A stretch of DNA of 64,000 bases, taken from the NCBI GenBank assembly GCA_039566865.1, contig CM076948.1:14271001-14335000 (forward strand). Direction: 5' to 3'. Positions 1 through 10,775 of the stretch are shown one piece after another. Under the pieces are notes generated by a model. The model worked only from the letters and a program-made list of their open reading frames with translations, did not search any database and was not told the DNA's origin. This DNA is from Aurelia coerulea. Its lineage: Eukaryota > Cnidaria > Scyphozoa > Semaeostomeae > Ulmaridae. Within the stretch, counting starts at the first letter, position 1. Each line of letters begins with the position of its first letter. Made by a program: the position numbers and the translations under genes.

Positions 1-99
1 TTGGGGGGCAATTGCTCTTAACACAATAGATAACAATACATCCAATTAATGCTTGTGACGTAGCACTGTTGTTTTCAAAATTATTGGGATGCTTGAGCT

Positions 100-120
100 C
101 CCCCCCCCCCCCCCCCCCCC
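100..120. repeat. poly(C) tract
   Basis: A run of 21 C bases. The surrounding 1-355 holds no convincing gene; minus-strand frames there are short and look like chance. Confidence 0.9.
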
Positions 121-355
121 GCTTCCTACAGGCCTGGTAAAACAGGATTATTTGCTATGAAAATCCATGGCCTGCATCTCAAATCAACGGCCTTGGTGTC
201 ACTTAGCAACGGCACTGACAATATTTTTACCTGGTCCGGCTTTTATATATGCCATTCCAGGATGCGGCAAATTGCCGATTTGAGAACCGTAAGTCCATAA
301 GTCTCTGTTGTAGCGACAAGTCTGCAGGGGGAGCGAAACAAGAGACTTTATTGGA

Positions 356-413
356 ATGAGTCTACAAGAGCAATTTCCACATGATAACCAGACATTTGAT
401 GAACCAGGATTTG
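356..413 (+). pseudogene. possible first coding segment of the broken gene
   Basis: An ATG at 356 opens a frame of about 19 codons (MSLQEQFPHDNQTFDEPGF) that runs into the left end of the long-TIR element at 414. Directly after that element, at 4154, a good coding frame begins without a start codon. The simplest reading is that these were joined before the insertion. The exact junction is not resolved: one way of cutting the element keeps the frame and others do not. This is an inference from position and amino-acid composition, not a family match. Confidence 0.25.
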
Positions 414-1005
414 AATAGACCACTTCACAGAAAGAAAAGGATCATGGGTAAGTAGGGCAAAATTTGATTCTTCGAACGCATGTTTCAACAAAATATTTCA
501 TTCCTTTCATCGCGGCGTACTTTCCAGTTCTGGCTCTTATTCGCTCAAACTTTTATCAAACTTCATGCAAATAACACAGCACTTACCTGGAACATAGGGC
601 TTTGCATTTTCACAATCCTTTTCTGTATGGACTTCGCTAAATTTATGTGCTTCCTTCGCAAACTGCGGTCTTCTTTGTGATTGACGCCCAATCGCAAGTA
701 TTTACTAGTAGACCCCTGCCCCTCTTTTCGATTGCTAGAACCATGTACAACACAGCATACTCTTAATTTTCAAAATGAAGGTCCCTCATACCCTTCTTTC
801 AAATCCCAAAAAGTCTCATTGCCGTATCTTTCTTCCTTCAAACAAAATACGCTTGTATTATTTCACTTTCTGTGTTTGAGGCTCTGTCGGTTCTCAAATC
901 GATTCGAACGCACCTGCGAAACCCTTCTGAAACTGTCTAGGAATGTCAACCAAATGCGACAGGGGGTAAGCCAAGGGGTACGGGTGACAAGGGGACAAAA
1001 TTTCA
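414..1005. repeat. left long terminal inverted repeat
   Basis: It pairs with 3553-4152. Shared landmarks include the strings around 470-560, 640-700 and 880-990, with small indels. The inner limit is approximate. Confidence 0.8.
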
Positions 1006-1401
1006 AGAAGCAGATCTTATATTTTTCTAGCCTCTTTTTGTCGAACACATACTTTTTAACGAAACTGCCTGTAGCTACTGTAGTCTTGGAAGGTATTTGA
1101 GCAAGGCTTAACAATCTTTGTTTCGAAGTGTTCAGGGTGGGACAGGAAGTAAATATGACGATTGTTGTTGAATCTCTAAGAAACTAACAAGAGACTCTGA
1201 GAACTGAAAATCTGATGATTAAAAAGCTTTCAGTAGGCTTAAATTCTTAGGTTCTTATGAAAAGAAATACGCGTATCGTCTGTTGCATCAGTTCAAGTTT
1301 TGAAAATTACAGTATCTACTTGCTGAATCAAGGGTAAAATAAGAATTTAATTAATCTGAAAATGGGAAAGATTTGCGAAGAAATGTACACTCATTTTGGA
1401 A

Positions 1402-1822
1402 TACACGTTTTTTTATAAGAAACTGGTATATAAGAAACTAGTACTACGATGACCAAAAATTTAAGAAACTCTAGTACTACGCTCAAGAACAGATAAGAAA
1501 CTCTAAAACTTTATTTCTGTATGTCTCTCTTATTCTATGTCTCTCTAACAAAGTTACCTTCGTCTTTTCTTGACTTTTAACTGCAAAATTGGTAAATTTT
1601 TGCCTTGATGTGCATGGCTTCTTCTTGATGACAATGCCAATGCAAAATGGAAGCCCTTTGTCGAGAAGAAGGCTCAATTTAAAACAATACTGCAATTTTA
1701 GGCCCAAAAATAGGAAAATAATTAAGAAACTTTTACTACCAAAACACCGACATTTTCATGCGAAATTAAGAAACTTTTAGTACTAAGTGCTGATCCAAGT
1801 TTCTTATAAAAAAACCTGTATA
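1402..1822. mobile_element. family B MITE (GTTTCTTA type)
   Basis: The left end TACACGTTTTTTTATAAGAA and the right end, read in reverse, TACAGGTTTTTTTATAAGAA form inverted repeats of about 24 bp, with TA outside. Inside, the string AAGAAAC or its complement GTTTCTT recurs many times, often next to AGTACTA. A related partial copy continues to about 2195, where GTTTCTTATAAAG marks another end. No protein is encoded. Confidence 0.6.
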
Positions 1823-2337
1823 CTTAATATGAAATTAAAGTTCCCAGGGCTGGAAGGTAGTTTATTAAATTTTAGAATAATTTCGCTACAATTCATTTCT
1901 AGCCAGTTTCTTATCTTTTTTTATGGAAGTGTACAGTTACACGTATTTTTGAGCTCCCAAATTACTTAGTAAGATCTCAAAAACAATTAAATAACATAAT
2001 TCGCACTCAAAATAATGTCCATACAGTTGCTATAACTGTACACTGTCAAAACATTTTGAGTTGATAGGAAAATTAAAATTGTAAATTACAAACGTTTCTT
2101 AGCTTTTGCAATTCAGGTAGGGTTGTTTCTTAACTTTAGAAAATTGAGCCTTACCGTTTCTTACAAGCGGTTTCTTATAAAGAAAAACGAGTGTATGTCA
2201 GTCATGCTATTCTCTATTATGAACAGTGCAAAACAGGCAACTGCTGAAAATTGAGACATAAATAGTGGAGGCTGAGCAATATTCTTATAGAATTCTTAAA
2301 AATTGGATGATTCTGAGCCTGAATATTCTTATGAACA

Positions 2338-2725
2338 TTACACTCTTTTTTTTATAAGAATACTATAAATTTTTTCCAGCCTCAATATTCTTAAGAAATT
2401 TTACGTTTTGAGCCTTAACATATTCTTAAAGTATTCTTATTTTTTCAAATCTGATATGGTTTCAGGGGAACATATAGTTCAAAGAAATGTCATATCATTA
2501 TGAAGAAATGGTCGAACGAAAGACAAATTTAAGCAATTGTAACAATAAGAATGTTATGAGCATCGCAAAACAGGCAACTGCTGGAAAATGAGACACAAAC
2601 AAACGAGCTCAGAGGCTGAGCAATATTCTTATAATATTCTTACAATTTGGATGATTCTGAGCCTGAATATTCTTATAAACAATATTCTTATAAAAAAAGA
2701 GCGTATTCTTATAAAGAAGAGTACA
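2338..2725. mobile_element. family A MITE (ATTCTTA type), first full copy
   Basis: It starts with CACTCTTTTTTTATAAGAAT and ends with ATTCTTATAAAAAAAGAGCG, an imperfect inverted pair. The interior carries recurrent ATATTCTTA motifs and a recognisable body: GATATGGTTTCAGG, GCAACTGCTG and GATTCTGAGCCTGAATATTC. The same body recurs at 2930-3205 and 53605-54845, and its 3' half also at 2215-2337. Confidence 0.65.
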
Positions 2726-2929
2726 TTCAATAAACCCAAATGGAGCTTCATCAGAGTTGACTAAACCCCATTTCTAGACTCTTTCTTGAAGGCCGTTTCC
2801 TATCACTTGAAATTGCTCTTCTCATTCAAACCCGTCTGCATTCGACCCCTCCGATACCTCGTATTTCTAGCATCCTTCAACAACTCTTCCAACAGAAACT
2901 ACATTCGCTCATTTTTTAAAAGAATGCTA

Positions 2930-3205
2930 TTAATTTTGTCCAGCTTCGCTATAGAAATTTTCGTTATGAATCTGAAAACATTATTAAAGTATTCTTGTTT
3001 TTTTTCAAATCTGATATAGTTTCAGGCAAAAATAGTACGAGGAAATGGTGGAACGACAGATAAATTTAAGCAGCAGGCAACTGCTGAAAAATGAGACACA
3101 ATATGCGAGCTGAGGCTGAGCGATATTCTTATGATATTCTTAAAAATTGGATGAATCTAAGCCTGAATATTCTCATTAAAATTAAAGAAAGAGTGTATGA
3201 GAGGA
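2930..3205. mobile_element. family A MITE, second copy, degraded
   Basis: It shares with the copy at 2338-2725, in order, the CCAGC start, TCAAATCTGATA, TTTCAGG, GCAACTGCTGAAAAATGAGA, GAGGCTGAGC and the AAGCCTGAATATTCT end. It is shorter and its ends are worn. Confidence 0.6.
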
Positions 3206-3552
3206 TCACGGAAGGAGGTAGATATTTCTATTGATGTAGAAAACTTTTCGTGGACCATGTCCACCTCCTCAATGATATTTTAAGGGCCCTACTTTTGTTA
3301 ATGTCATCTTTGTTGTACTAAATTTAAAGGTATCACTTATTTCTAATGAGAACCTTGGATCAGGCCATAAAGGTTTCTCAGTTTAACATGATATTTTTCG
3401 CATTTTAGTACCACAGGTTTCTTAATTTGATTGTTATTGTTTAATTCATGGATCGTCATGCTGTCTCCAATACTGCTGCAGATATGTTTCTTGGCATTTA
3501 AACATGCTCAAAAGGAAAATGGCTAGTCAAGTTTTATCAAGAATAGATCTGT

Positions 3553-4152
3553 TTCTGGAAACTTTGTTCCTGTCCCCTACTTGGTTCACCGCTTGGCTTA
3601 CCCCCTGATGCATTTGGTAACATTTCTAGACAGTTTCAGAAGGGTTTCCCGGGTGCGTTCGAATCGATTTGAGAACCGACAGAGCCTCAAACACAGAAAG
3701 TGAAATAATACAAGCGTATTTTGTTTGAAAGAAGAAAGATACGGCAATGAGACTTTTTGGAATTTGAAACAAGGGTTTGAGCGACCTTCATTTTGAAAAT
3801 CAAGCGTATGCTATGTTGTACACGGTTCTAGCAATCGAAAAGAGGGGCAGGGGTCTACCAGTAAATACTTGCGATTGGGCGTCAATCACGAAGAAGACCG
3901 CAGTTTGCGAAGGAAGCACATAAATTTAGCGAAGTCCATACAGAAAAGGATTGTGAAAATGCAAAGCCCTATGTTCCAGGTAAGTGCTGTGTCATTTGCA
4001 TGAAGTTTGATAAAAGTTTAAGCGAATAAGAGCCAGAACTGGATAGTACGCCGCGATGAAAGGAATGAAATATTTTGTTGAAACATGCGTTCGAAGAATC
4101 AAATTTTGCCCTACTTACCCATGATCCTTTTCTTTCTGTGAAGTGGTCTATT
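3553..4152. repeat. right long terminal inverted repeat
   Basis: Reverse-complement partner of 414-1005. It ends in GAAGTGGTCTATT at 4152. Confidence 0.8.
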
Positions 4153-4153
4153 G

Positions 4154-4520
4154 TCCCCAGAAACTGAAATTAAAGAAAATGTAATGCCTATTGTTGTCAA
4201 ATGTACCATTCCTGGTTGTAATGAAACTGCTCAGCTAAAGTCATTGAGTAGGAAAAAATCAAGAGGACGTGGGGGCACTGTAGACTGGGAGAACACATTG
4301 CTTCTTTCAACTTATTATAGGCTGGGTGAGGTTGGGGATCTGTTTGACAAACAAATTTGCAAATATCATTTTAAGGGCTGGTATAATTTCAACAGCAAGC
4401 TTACAGACCGCCTCAAAGAACACCTGGAAAGTGTTCCACGAAGATCCTTATTTGTAGAAAATAAATCTGAAAATAGCAAGTCCAATGCAAATTCAGTTGA
4501 CACCTGTGCCTCTACATCTA
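4154..4520 (+). pseudogene. broken gene, segment 1: Cys/His-rich N-terminal block
   Basis: The frame encodes a polar segment with a probable metal-binding pattern: C-T-I-P-G-C near the start and QICKYHF about 50 residues later. A basic stretch (SRKKSRGRGG) lies between them, and the segment ends in a Ser/Thr-rich tail (DTCASTS). A zinc-binding nucleic-acid or protein-contact module is possible but unproven. There is no ATG at the left edge because the 414-4152 element abuts it. The right edge is the TA target of the MITE at 4521. Across that MITE the frame stays open from 4920 to 4979. Confidence 0.55.
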
Positions 4521-4919
4521 CAGTAGAAACCCGCATAAAAGAACCTAGGTTTTTTCTGGGCAGCCTGAATTGGTTCTTAATTAAATGGCTGCTATTCTAA
4601 ATTCCAGCCTGTAAGGTTCTTAAAAAGGTTCTTATATACGAGCAGGCATTGCACACATTAACACTGTTTTCTAGCTCAAGAATTCTTGAGATTTCTTGAG
4701 AATTCTTGAGAACAAATCTTTTGTACCAATGAAGAAGTCTGATCAGAATGTGAAGAATTCTAAGCATTCTTGTCATTTCAATAATTTACATTAAAGCTAT
4801 TATCTAAGAACCTTTCCCAGTTTCAGCCTTTTAGGGGTTCTTATTTAGGGGGTTTTAAAGATTGAATTTCAGCCTCTAGGTTCTTATAAAAACAGGTTCT
4901 TTTATGCGGGTTTCTACTG
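4521..4919. mobile_element. family C MITE (GGTTCTTA type) in the broken gene
   Basis: The ends CAGTAGAAACCCGCATAAAA and, in reverse, the matching complement are inverted. TA at 4519-4520 and 4920-4921 is the target duplication. Inside, GGTTCTTA recurs next to both ends and in the middle. Removing the element and one TA leaves the host frame open (S-T-S-I-L-Q). The TA target is what Tc1/mariner-like transposases use; the assignment is inferred. Confidence 0.75.
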
Positions 4920-4979
4920 TATCCTTCAACTTTTTGAGTCATACCAAATTGCAAAAATATCCTTGATTGTCTCAATATA

Positions 4980-5779
4980 CAGGGTGTCCTAAAAAGCATG
5001 TGCGCCATTTGAATGGCTACTGTGGAGCAGCCATAAGTTTAACTTTCCTGTCTTTCAGATTTGTGAATAGAAGAGATTTCAACTTAGTGTTTGGCACCGA
5101 GTTTATGTAAATCTGACGAATAGTTCGTGATTTATTGAGAAAGAAAGTCACAATCATTTGTTGCTTCAAAACCAGAGGATTTTATCTCCATACTTAACCT
5201 TATAACTGGAATTTTAATACTAAATGAACTTAAACTTTACAGTTATGCCAGGAAACGCATTTAGGAGTGATTCATGACCATGTAAGTCAAGAATATTAAC
5301 CGAGCAGCCTGCTGGACGCAATACTGTTGATTTAAACGACTTCATCACTTTTGAGAAGCTACATATTGGATGGATGCATGCCATGACCTGAAGCACTTGT
5401 GTTGCACATTACCATTCCTAGCAACCATAGATATTTCCAATATTTTTGGTTGTCACAAAACTCAATGTATGACTATCTATCTCACTTATGACCGTCAGAA
5501 AACAGGGCTAGGCATGATTTTTCAATCAATTTCGTTGATTTTAACGCAATGGAGAATAATGAATCCTCTGGTTTTGAGGCAGATAAGAATTATGGCTTTC
5601 TTGCCCCATAAATCAGCAACTAGTGATCAGATTTACTCAAACTTAGTGTCAACCTTTAATTTGAAGTCTCTTCTGTCAAGAACCTTAAAAACAGGATTTA
5701 TTGGATTTATTGGAAATTGGATGTATGGCTGCTCCGTAGAAGCCACTCAAACAGCGCACATATTTTTTGGGACACCCTG
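4980..5779. mobile_element. TA-flanked MITE with CAGGGTGTCC termini
   Basis: It starts CAGGGTGTCCTAAAAAGC and ends TTTTTTGGGACACCCTG, with TA at 4978-4979 and 5780-5781. About 50 bp of each end are complementary (CTGTGGAGCAGCC against GGCTGCTCCGTAGAAG). The frame at 5370-5834 crosses the element end and is not a gene. Joining the flanks needs a 2-base shift to hold the host frame, possibly slippage in the ATATA target. The same terminal sequence recurs at 12035-12630 and 20592-20612. CAGGGTGTCCC termini with TA targets suggest a Tc1/mariner relative. Confidence 0.8.
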
Positions 5780-5781
5780 TA

Positions 5782-6361
5782 CATCAATTGAGAAACATGC
5801 TTTTAACTTGTGGAATTTTAAACATTCGGGTTAAATCATATCTTGAAGACGAGTCTGTTTGGCATAGGCTATTGATGGAGCATTTCTTTGTTGACAGAGC
5901 ACTTCATGAAAAAAGTTATTCTGTCTCTTTCAAAACTTTACTTGGGTACTTGCTCAAAATGAGGAGCTCAGTTGCTCCTGATGAAGCTGATTTCAATACC
6001 ACCTTAATTGAGTTTTGTGAAACATATTCAAATGCTAAAGAAATTCCAAATAATTTAACAAAGCTTCTTCGAACCTTTGGCTACACCAGAAAACCTTTTA
6101 CAATTGAGATACTGGTGTATTTTGTTGCCATGTACCTTAGAAAAATGTTTGTCAGGTACCAGTCTAAATTGAAAGAAAACTGCCTTGAAGATCCTTTAAA
6201 TCCAGATTTCAGAGTTAGTGTTGAGTCATTATGCACACCTTTTGCATTGCTACTGTTTGACATTGTCTTGACAGGAAATGAGGAATCAACATTCTCATGC
6301 TTTAAAAACAGAGCATTGCTTTTCAAATGCCTTGCCATCAATTCTATCAGGCAAAAGATGA
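5782..6361 (+). pseudogene. broken gene, segment 2
   Basis: It has about 190 open codons starting HQLRNMLLTCGILNIRVKS and ending AINSIRQKM. The protein looks helical, mixed charge and leucine-rich (LIEFCETYSNAKEIPNN, FVAMYLRKMFVRYQSKLKE). No known domain is recognised. The right edge lies beside GTAAGT at 6362, so either a splice donor or an insertion edge ends it; the antisense RTE fragment follows. Composition and lack of stops support real coding ancestry. Confidence 0.55.
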
Positions 6362-7835
6362 GTAAGTGTCAATTAATCACCCCACTACACATAAATATAT
6401 ATATATATACGCCTCTAAACCCAAATAACAACGGATATTACACAGTAATGTTTTATGGTCTTGACTTCTTTTGTGTCCTTCTCTCTCTACGCCTCTCGTC
6501 CTCCTTCACCCTTTTTACATCATAATTTTCACAAACAGTACGAATTAGCCTTCTCCATTCTTGTCTGTTATCTACAACAGTCTTCCATAGATCTAGTACA
6601 TGACCACATTTCAAAGCATGTTTGCAGGTGCCCTTAAATCTCAGATTGGGTTGGCCAACAGGTCGAGATCCATGAAATAATTCACTCTGTAAGAGTGCCT
6701 TGACTGGTCTGTCGTCATCCATTCTACAGATATGGCCAAGCCAGCGCAAACGATTTCCAACTAGCTTCAATTCAATATCTCCAACAGCTGCACGCCTTAG
6801 GACCTCCTCATTACTGACAAAATGGTCCCACTTGATCTTCAAGATAAGGCGTAGATGACGCTGCTGAATGGCACGGGGTTTTCTGACTTGATGCTGGTAT
6901 AAAGTCCATGTTTCACTTCCATACACTAAAATTGGCATTAAACATTGGTTGTAGACTTTGATCTTGGTTTGTATCGTTATATCGTGTGAATCAAACAATC
7001 TTTTTCGCAGACGCGCAAACGCACATGATGTTGCCTGAATACGAGATGCGAGTTCTTCTCTCATAGAGCAGTCGTTGGTAACATAGCTTCCAAGGTATTT
7101 GAAACGAGTGACATTAACTAATTTTGTGTCATCTATGAAGAAATCGGCATTTGTTCCAATACACATAGTCTCCGTCTTCGTAGTGTTGATGCGCAGACCC
7201 ATTTGTCTAGCAAGATCATTGTACTTTGTTAAAAGCAGCTGCAAACCAGAAGCTGTGTCGCTAAAAATTACAATGTCATCAGCATATTGAGCCTCTCTGA
7301 TGAATTCTGCGAGGACTTTGGTTTTTGCTTTAAGTCTGCTGAGGTCAAAGAGATCACCATCATAACGAAATCTGATTTTTACACTGCAGGTATGCTTGAT
7401 TTCCTTGAAAGCGAGCCAAAGTAAAACTGCCGCATAGATGCAAAATAGTGTTGGTGCTTGTTTGTAACCTTGCTTGACGTCACTGTTATACTCAAAATAC
7501 TGGGTTAGATCACCATGGACAATGAGTCTTGCTTTTACATCTGTATGTAACTTTTTGATGATTCTTACAAATTTTGGAGGGCAGCCTAGCTTTCCCAGGA
7601 TTATAAAAAGCATTTCGCGACTACTACTACACAAAGCAGTCTCTAATGATGTTTCTTTGTCATGTAGCAAAAGTCTCATGACTCTTTTGAACAGGGCTGG
7701 TCTCACCTTCTCATATTCTAAAGACTTAAAGGATGGCAAAATCTCCAGGAAGTTGTAGAACGCAATCGGTATTTGATCTGCAGTGCAAGATTGCAAATCA
7801 AATGTGCACTGGATTGAATGTGACAACTTGAGACA
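6362..7835 (-). mobile_element. 5'-truncated RTE-like retrotransposon insertion
   Basis: The insertion comprises the reverse transcriptase frame at 6453-7826 plus a short 3' region with an (AT)n tract. Edges are approximate: the left one lies just after the host frame at 6361, the right one just before the host frame reopens at 7836. Confidence 0.6.
6453..7826 (-). CDS. RTE-like non-LTR reverse transcriptase fragment
   Basis: 457 codons, open throughout. The palm active site is QYADDIVIFSD, with Y-A-D-D at 7275-7286 on the minus strand. Downstream are the thumb region (FKYLGSYV), YGSETWTLY and a C-terminal RWLGHICRMDDDRPVKALL block typical of RTE-clade proteins. The endonuclease and the first fingers motifs are missing, so this is a 5'-truncated copy of an enzyme that copies its own RNA into chromosomal nicks. 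It lies antisense between segments 2 and 3 of the broken gene. An (AT)n-rich tail at 6395-6410 marks the 3' side. No clear target duplication was found. Confidence 0.85.
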   Translation of the reverse strand: MSHSIQCTFDLQSCTADQIPIAFYNFLEILPSFKSLEYEKVRPALFKRVMRLLLHDKETSLETALCSSSREMLFIILGKLGCPPKFVRIIKKLHTDVKARLIVHGDLTQYFEYNSDVKQGYKQAPTLFCIYAAVLLWLAFKEIKHTCSVKIRFRYDGDLFDLSRLKAKTKVLAEFIREAQYADDIVIFSDTASGLQLLLTKYNDLARQMGLRINTTKTETMCIGTNADFFIDDTKLVNVTRFKYLGSYVTNDCSMREELASRIQATSCAFARLRKRLFDSHDITIQTKIKVYNQCLMPILVYGSETWTLYQHQVRKPRAIQQRHLRLILKIKWDHFVSNEEVLRRAAVGDIELKLVGNRLRWLGHICRMDDDRPVKALLQSELFHGSRPVGQPNLRFKGTCKHALKCGHVLDLWKTVVDNRQEWRRLIRTVCENYDVKRVKEDERRRERRTQKKSRP

Positions 7836-8360
7836 ATGCTGAAATCAACAACCATCCACAATGCAGAAAGGCTCACACATTTTATGACATCTCACTTGGA
7901 ATATAACCCAGATTCAGTTGTTGTTCTTGATCTGTACAATAAACCACCTGTTCACATGCTTGATCCGAAAGTGTTCCATGTTACTGAAGAAGAGAATGTC
8001 ATGCATATCCAGTTTCTGGATAGTTGCCTTGTTAAGTGTGTTGAGCTCCATGAGCATTTCAATTGTGACAATGTTGTTTCAGCATTGTCTCAGGGTCAGT
8101 CACAAGATAATAGAACAGTGCAACTTCCAGAAGTACATAAATCAACTGTACCATCTGAGAGAATTTTGAATCTTGATGAGGTGAGACCTAAACCTAAAAC
8201 TCTCCATCTTAGAATGGAGAAACTTTGCTCTTCAAATATTTTTGCTGTAAAGAAACTTCTTGATTTGACTGCCAATGACTATGGCTTGAATGAACCTTCT
8301 TATCTTCTATGTGTTGCAATATCACCCCTAATTTTGTCATCAGAAACTTTGAATGACTGC
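7836..8360 (+). pseudogene. broken gene, segment 3
   Basis: About 175 open codons, beginning MLKSTTIHNAERLTHFM. It is acidic and leucine-rich (HIQFLDSCLVKCVELHEHF), then Pro/Lys-rich (LDEVRPKPKTLHLRMEKL). The ATG at 7836 is probably internal, since segment 2 lies upstream. The frame runs into (TTTG)n at about 8367-8387 and then meets the LTR element at 8422. No domain is recognised. Confidence 0.55.
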
Positions 8361-8421
8361 TTGATTTTGTTTGTTTGTTTGTTTGTCATCTTATTTTACA
8401 TCGATTTTTTAATCTAGCTTA

Positions 8422-8663
8422 TCTAACGAAGCGCTCCGAAAGCAGCTAAACTCAACATAAAACGAGTTAATTTCGTTTTCTTTTCTCGCGCGTCTCTTGT
8501 ATTCCCAACAACCTAACGTATAACTTCGTTCTCCACAACCATTTCCACTTAACGTCTTTCCTTTCTCCTTGCTCTCCTCATCTAATCACATAATCATATT
8601 TTCATGTCTCGTTCCAGACCTCTCACAATCTTTCTCAATTTATTTTCTCCTCACATCTTCACA
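8422..8663 (-). repeat. 3' LTR of the Gypsy-like element
   Basis: Read on the minus strand it starts TGTGAAGATGTGAGG and ends GCTTCGTTAGA. It matches 10797-11010 over its length with an extra stretch in the middle. A purine-rich tract (GGCCGGGGGAG on the minus strand) directly precedes it at 8664-8674 and is the likely plus-strand primer. Confidence 0.8.
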
Positions 8664-8901
8664 CTCCCCCGGCCTAAAATATGCATAACCTCCAAATAAA
8701 AGGATTATAAAAATATAGAATGCCCAATAAAAAGGATACCTAATAATCTAGTTTACGATACTTCAACTACAATAAATGAGTCAATTTTTTGTGATTTTTT
8801 CTTTTCCTTTCCATAGTTCTTCTCAGCAACGTATCTCAATGTCAAATGTTATGTACAATAGGCAGTTTGGTGAAAGTCTGTTGCTTCTTTTTAAGCTCTA
8901 A

Positions 8902-9123
8902 TCAATAGTCCAGCACAGGAACTCCATAACGTTCTGGAGGCCTTCGGTTGCGCCTCAAATTGTAAGGTCGATTGTTCTCAATTTCGGGTTCTCTTCCGAT
9001 TTCCTGGGGTCTTAGATCCTCAACCTCAAATATGGATTCATCAATTTCTGATTCGTCACTGTACAAATCGTCAACTTCTTGCGGAATTTCTTCAAGTTCA
9101 TAGTCAATTTTGAACAGTTTCAA
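8902..9123 (-). pseudogene. C-terminal tail of the Gypsy-like polyprotein
   Basis: 73 codons: a very acidic stretch (EEIPQEVDDLYSDESEIDES), then a basic Arg/Pro end (NLRRNRRPPERYG) and a stop close to the 3' LTR. A basic R-R-P-P-E-R-Y end is common downstream of integrase in Gypsy-like elements. The rest of pol is missing between this tail and the protease start at about 9550. Confidence 0.55.
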
Positions 9124-9208
9124 ACTGTTGAAATGGACAATTTTCCTCTTCTTGTCTTTAATCGATTCTATTTCATAATCCTTTTATTTAGGGATTATGC
9201 ATATTTTA

Positions 9209-9420
9209 GGCCGAGAGAGTGTGAAGATGTGAGGAGAAAATAAATTGAGAAAGATTGTGAGAGGTCTGGAACGAGACATGAAAATATGATTATGTGATTA
9301 GATGAGTGAGAGCAAGGAGAAAGGAAAGACGTTAAGTGGAATAGGTTGTGGAGAACGAAGTTATACGTTAGGTTGTTGGGAGTACAAGAGACACTTGAGA
9401 AAAGAAAACGAAATTAACTT
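9209..9420 (+). repeat. inverted, truncated LTR with its own polypurine tract
   Basis: This piece reads GGCCGAGAGAG then TGTGAAGATGTGAGG on the + strand, the opposite orientation to both outer LTRs. The sequence just before it (9176-9208) also matches the inverted flank of the left LTR (8676-8710). It stops before the LTR 3' end, at a junction with the protease region. Confidence 0.75.
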
Positions 9421-9529
9421 TGCATAATATGCCTATGGGCGAATCGTTAGCGGGCTCGGCGACAATATCAGAAGGCAATAAAGGCTCTTCGTTTGACATC
9501 AAAGATTCCCATTCATTTTTGCTAATCAA

Positions 9530-10644
9530 TTAAATTGACGCCCCAGTGTCAATAATACACAACTTGTTTACTCCATTTAGTTTGGCCTCAACTAACAGGG
9601 TTTCCGTTTGTGGGAGGGCGAAACAGCCGATAGTCTAACCTTTGAATCTTTCTGAGGCGTGTCCTTGTTATTATGACCCACACTTTGGCCTGCATTTTGC
9701 CCTTGCCCCGCAGCCTCTGTTCATGTTTTGATTTCAGTACGAAAAAATTTTGAAATATGGCCTTTACGACCGCAACGATAACAGGTAGGAGGGGATCGAT
9801 TTTGACTTGTGCTACCTGAAACATTGGGATTTTAACGTGGATTTTTACTGAAACAGTATCGGGCAAGGTGACCTTGTTTATGGCAAAGATAAAAGGTTTT
9901 CACGGAGCTGACATTGCTACTTCGTCTAAATTCATTATTTGTAGGACACTGTTTTGCGACGTGTCCAAATCCATTACAGTTAAAGCAAGTTTTAGTAGTA
10001 ATACTCGAATTTATAGCTCCAATGGGAGCGCGGTTTTGTCTAGGGGCGCTCCCCGCTTTAGCTCGTAATGTTTCGATTGTAGAATTTGCAGCCTCGAACC
10101 TCCTTGCTATCAAAACTGCAGCCTCTAAGGTGCCTGGTGGTTCCTATAAAAGTTTGTTTTGTGTCGGCCGATTTTCCATGCCCAGTATAAACTGGTCTAC
10201 CAATCTGTTTGTATATTCTTCCCCTCGAAATCCACATTTGGCTCCGAGCTCTCTTAGGGCTACAGCAAAAGAATGAACTGATTCTCCGGGTTCTTGTGCT
10301 CTTCGATGAAAGTTATGTCTCTTTTCAGTCAGTGTCTGATTTCTTTCGAACAACGATTTCAGTTGTTTAATTCAATTCTGGTAACCATTATCTCCTTCTA
10401 CAAATTCGATCGATTCTGCCAAACGAAAGGCATCTTCACTTAGGTTAAAAAGTAAAGTAAGTCTCTGTTTCTTTTCATCATTCAGTTCCACAGCTTCAAA
10501 GTAAAGATTCGATTTCTTTTCGAATAAATCAAAATCATCTCCTATCTTGTATTTCTCCGGTCTTCCAAACAACGTAAGTGATGAACGATTTTGCTCGGGA
10601 GCAACCTGAGCGGCTTGACCCGCTGCAGGGTTATCATCTGGCAT
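9530..10644 (-). pseudogene. gag and protease start of the Gypsy-like element
   Basis: On the minus strand an ATG at 10644 opens gag (MPDDNPAAGQAAQ), including FGRPEKYKIGDDFDLFEKK. The next piece (10353-10144) carries EPGESVHSFAVALRELGAKC and the third (10113-9832) a CCHC knuckle, CFNCNGFGHVAKQC. A second knuckle (YLCHKQGHLARYC) has lost its first Cys. A further C-Y-R-C-G-like knuckle follows near 9780. The aspartic protease active site reads D-T-G-A at 9539-9550, with a stop two codons on. Gag packages the RNA and protease cuts the polyprotein; here both are broken. Confidence 0.75.
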
Positions 10645-10775
10645 TGTGGCATTCTGATATTCTATTTCACTTCAATATTTACATGATCCGATCTACAAGT
10701 GCAAGTCCCAAAATTCAGCGTGTGTGCGTCCTCTACTAAATTCGAATCCTTGTTCTTCGTGTCCTTGTGTTTGAG

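Larger units (their letters stand above)
414..4152. mobile_element. 3.7-kb element with ~600-bp terminal inverted repeats, no transposase
   Basis: The segment starts AATAGACCACTTCACAG and ends with its reverse complement. The two arms stay similar for about 590-600 bp (414-1005 and 3553-4152). No long reading frame lies inside: frames at 480-680 and 681-1100 belong to the left arm and have no recognisable domain. The interior is AT-rich and itself built from smaller TTCTTA-rich MITE copies. It sits between the possible first codons of the broken gene and its main body. No clean target duplication is visible; TTG or a few bases are possible. The superfamily is undetermined. Confidence 0.75.

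Noticed and set aside
681..1100. 139-codon frame as a gene
   Set aside because: It lies in the left long inverted repeat, has its inverted counterpart at 3.6-4.1 kb and shows no domain.
4980..5781. Claim that the first CAGGGTGTCC MITE also restores the frame cleanly
   Set aside because: Keeping one TA gives a 2-base mismatch of frame; a slippage in ATATA could explain it but is not shown.
5370..5834. 154-codon frame as a gene
   Set aside because: It lies inside the TA-flanked MITE and crosses its right terminus.
6455..7758. Plus-strand frames opposite the RTE fragment
   Set aside because: They are antisense shadows of the continuous 457-codon reverse transcriptase.
8367..8387. (TTTG)n coding stretch of segment 3
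   Set aside because: The Phe/Val/Cys/Leu repeat in translation comes from a simple repeat and is not counted as host protein.
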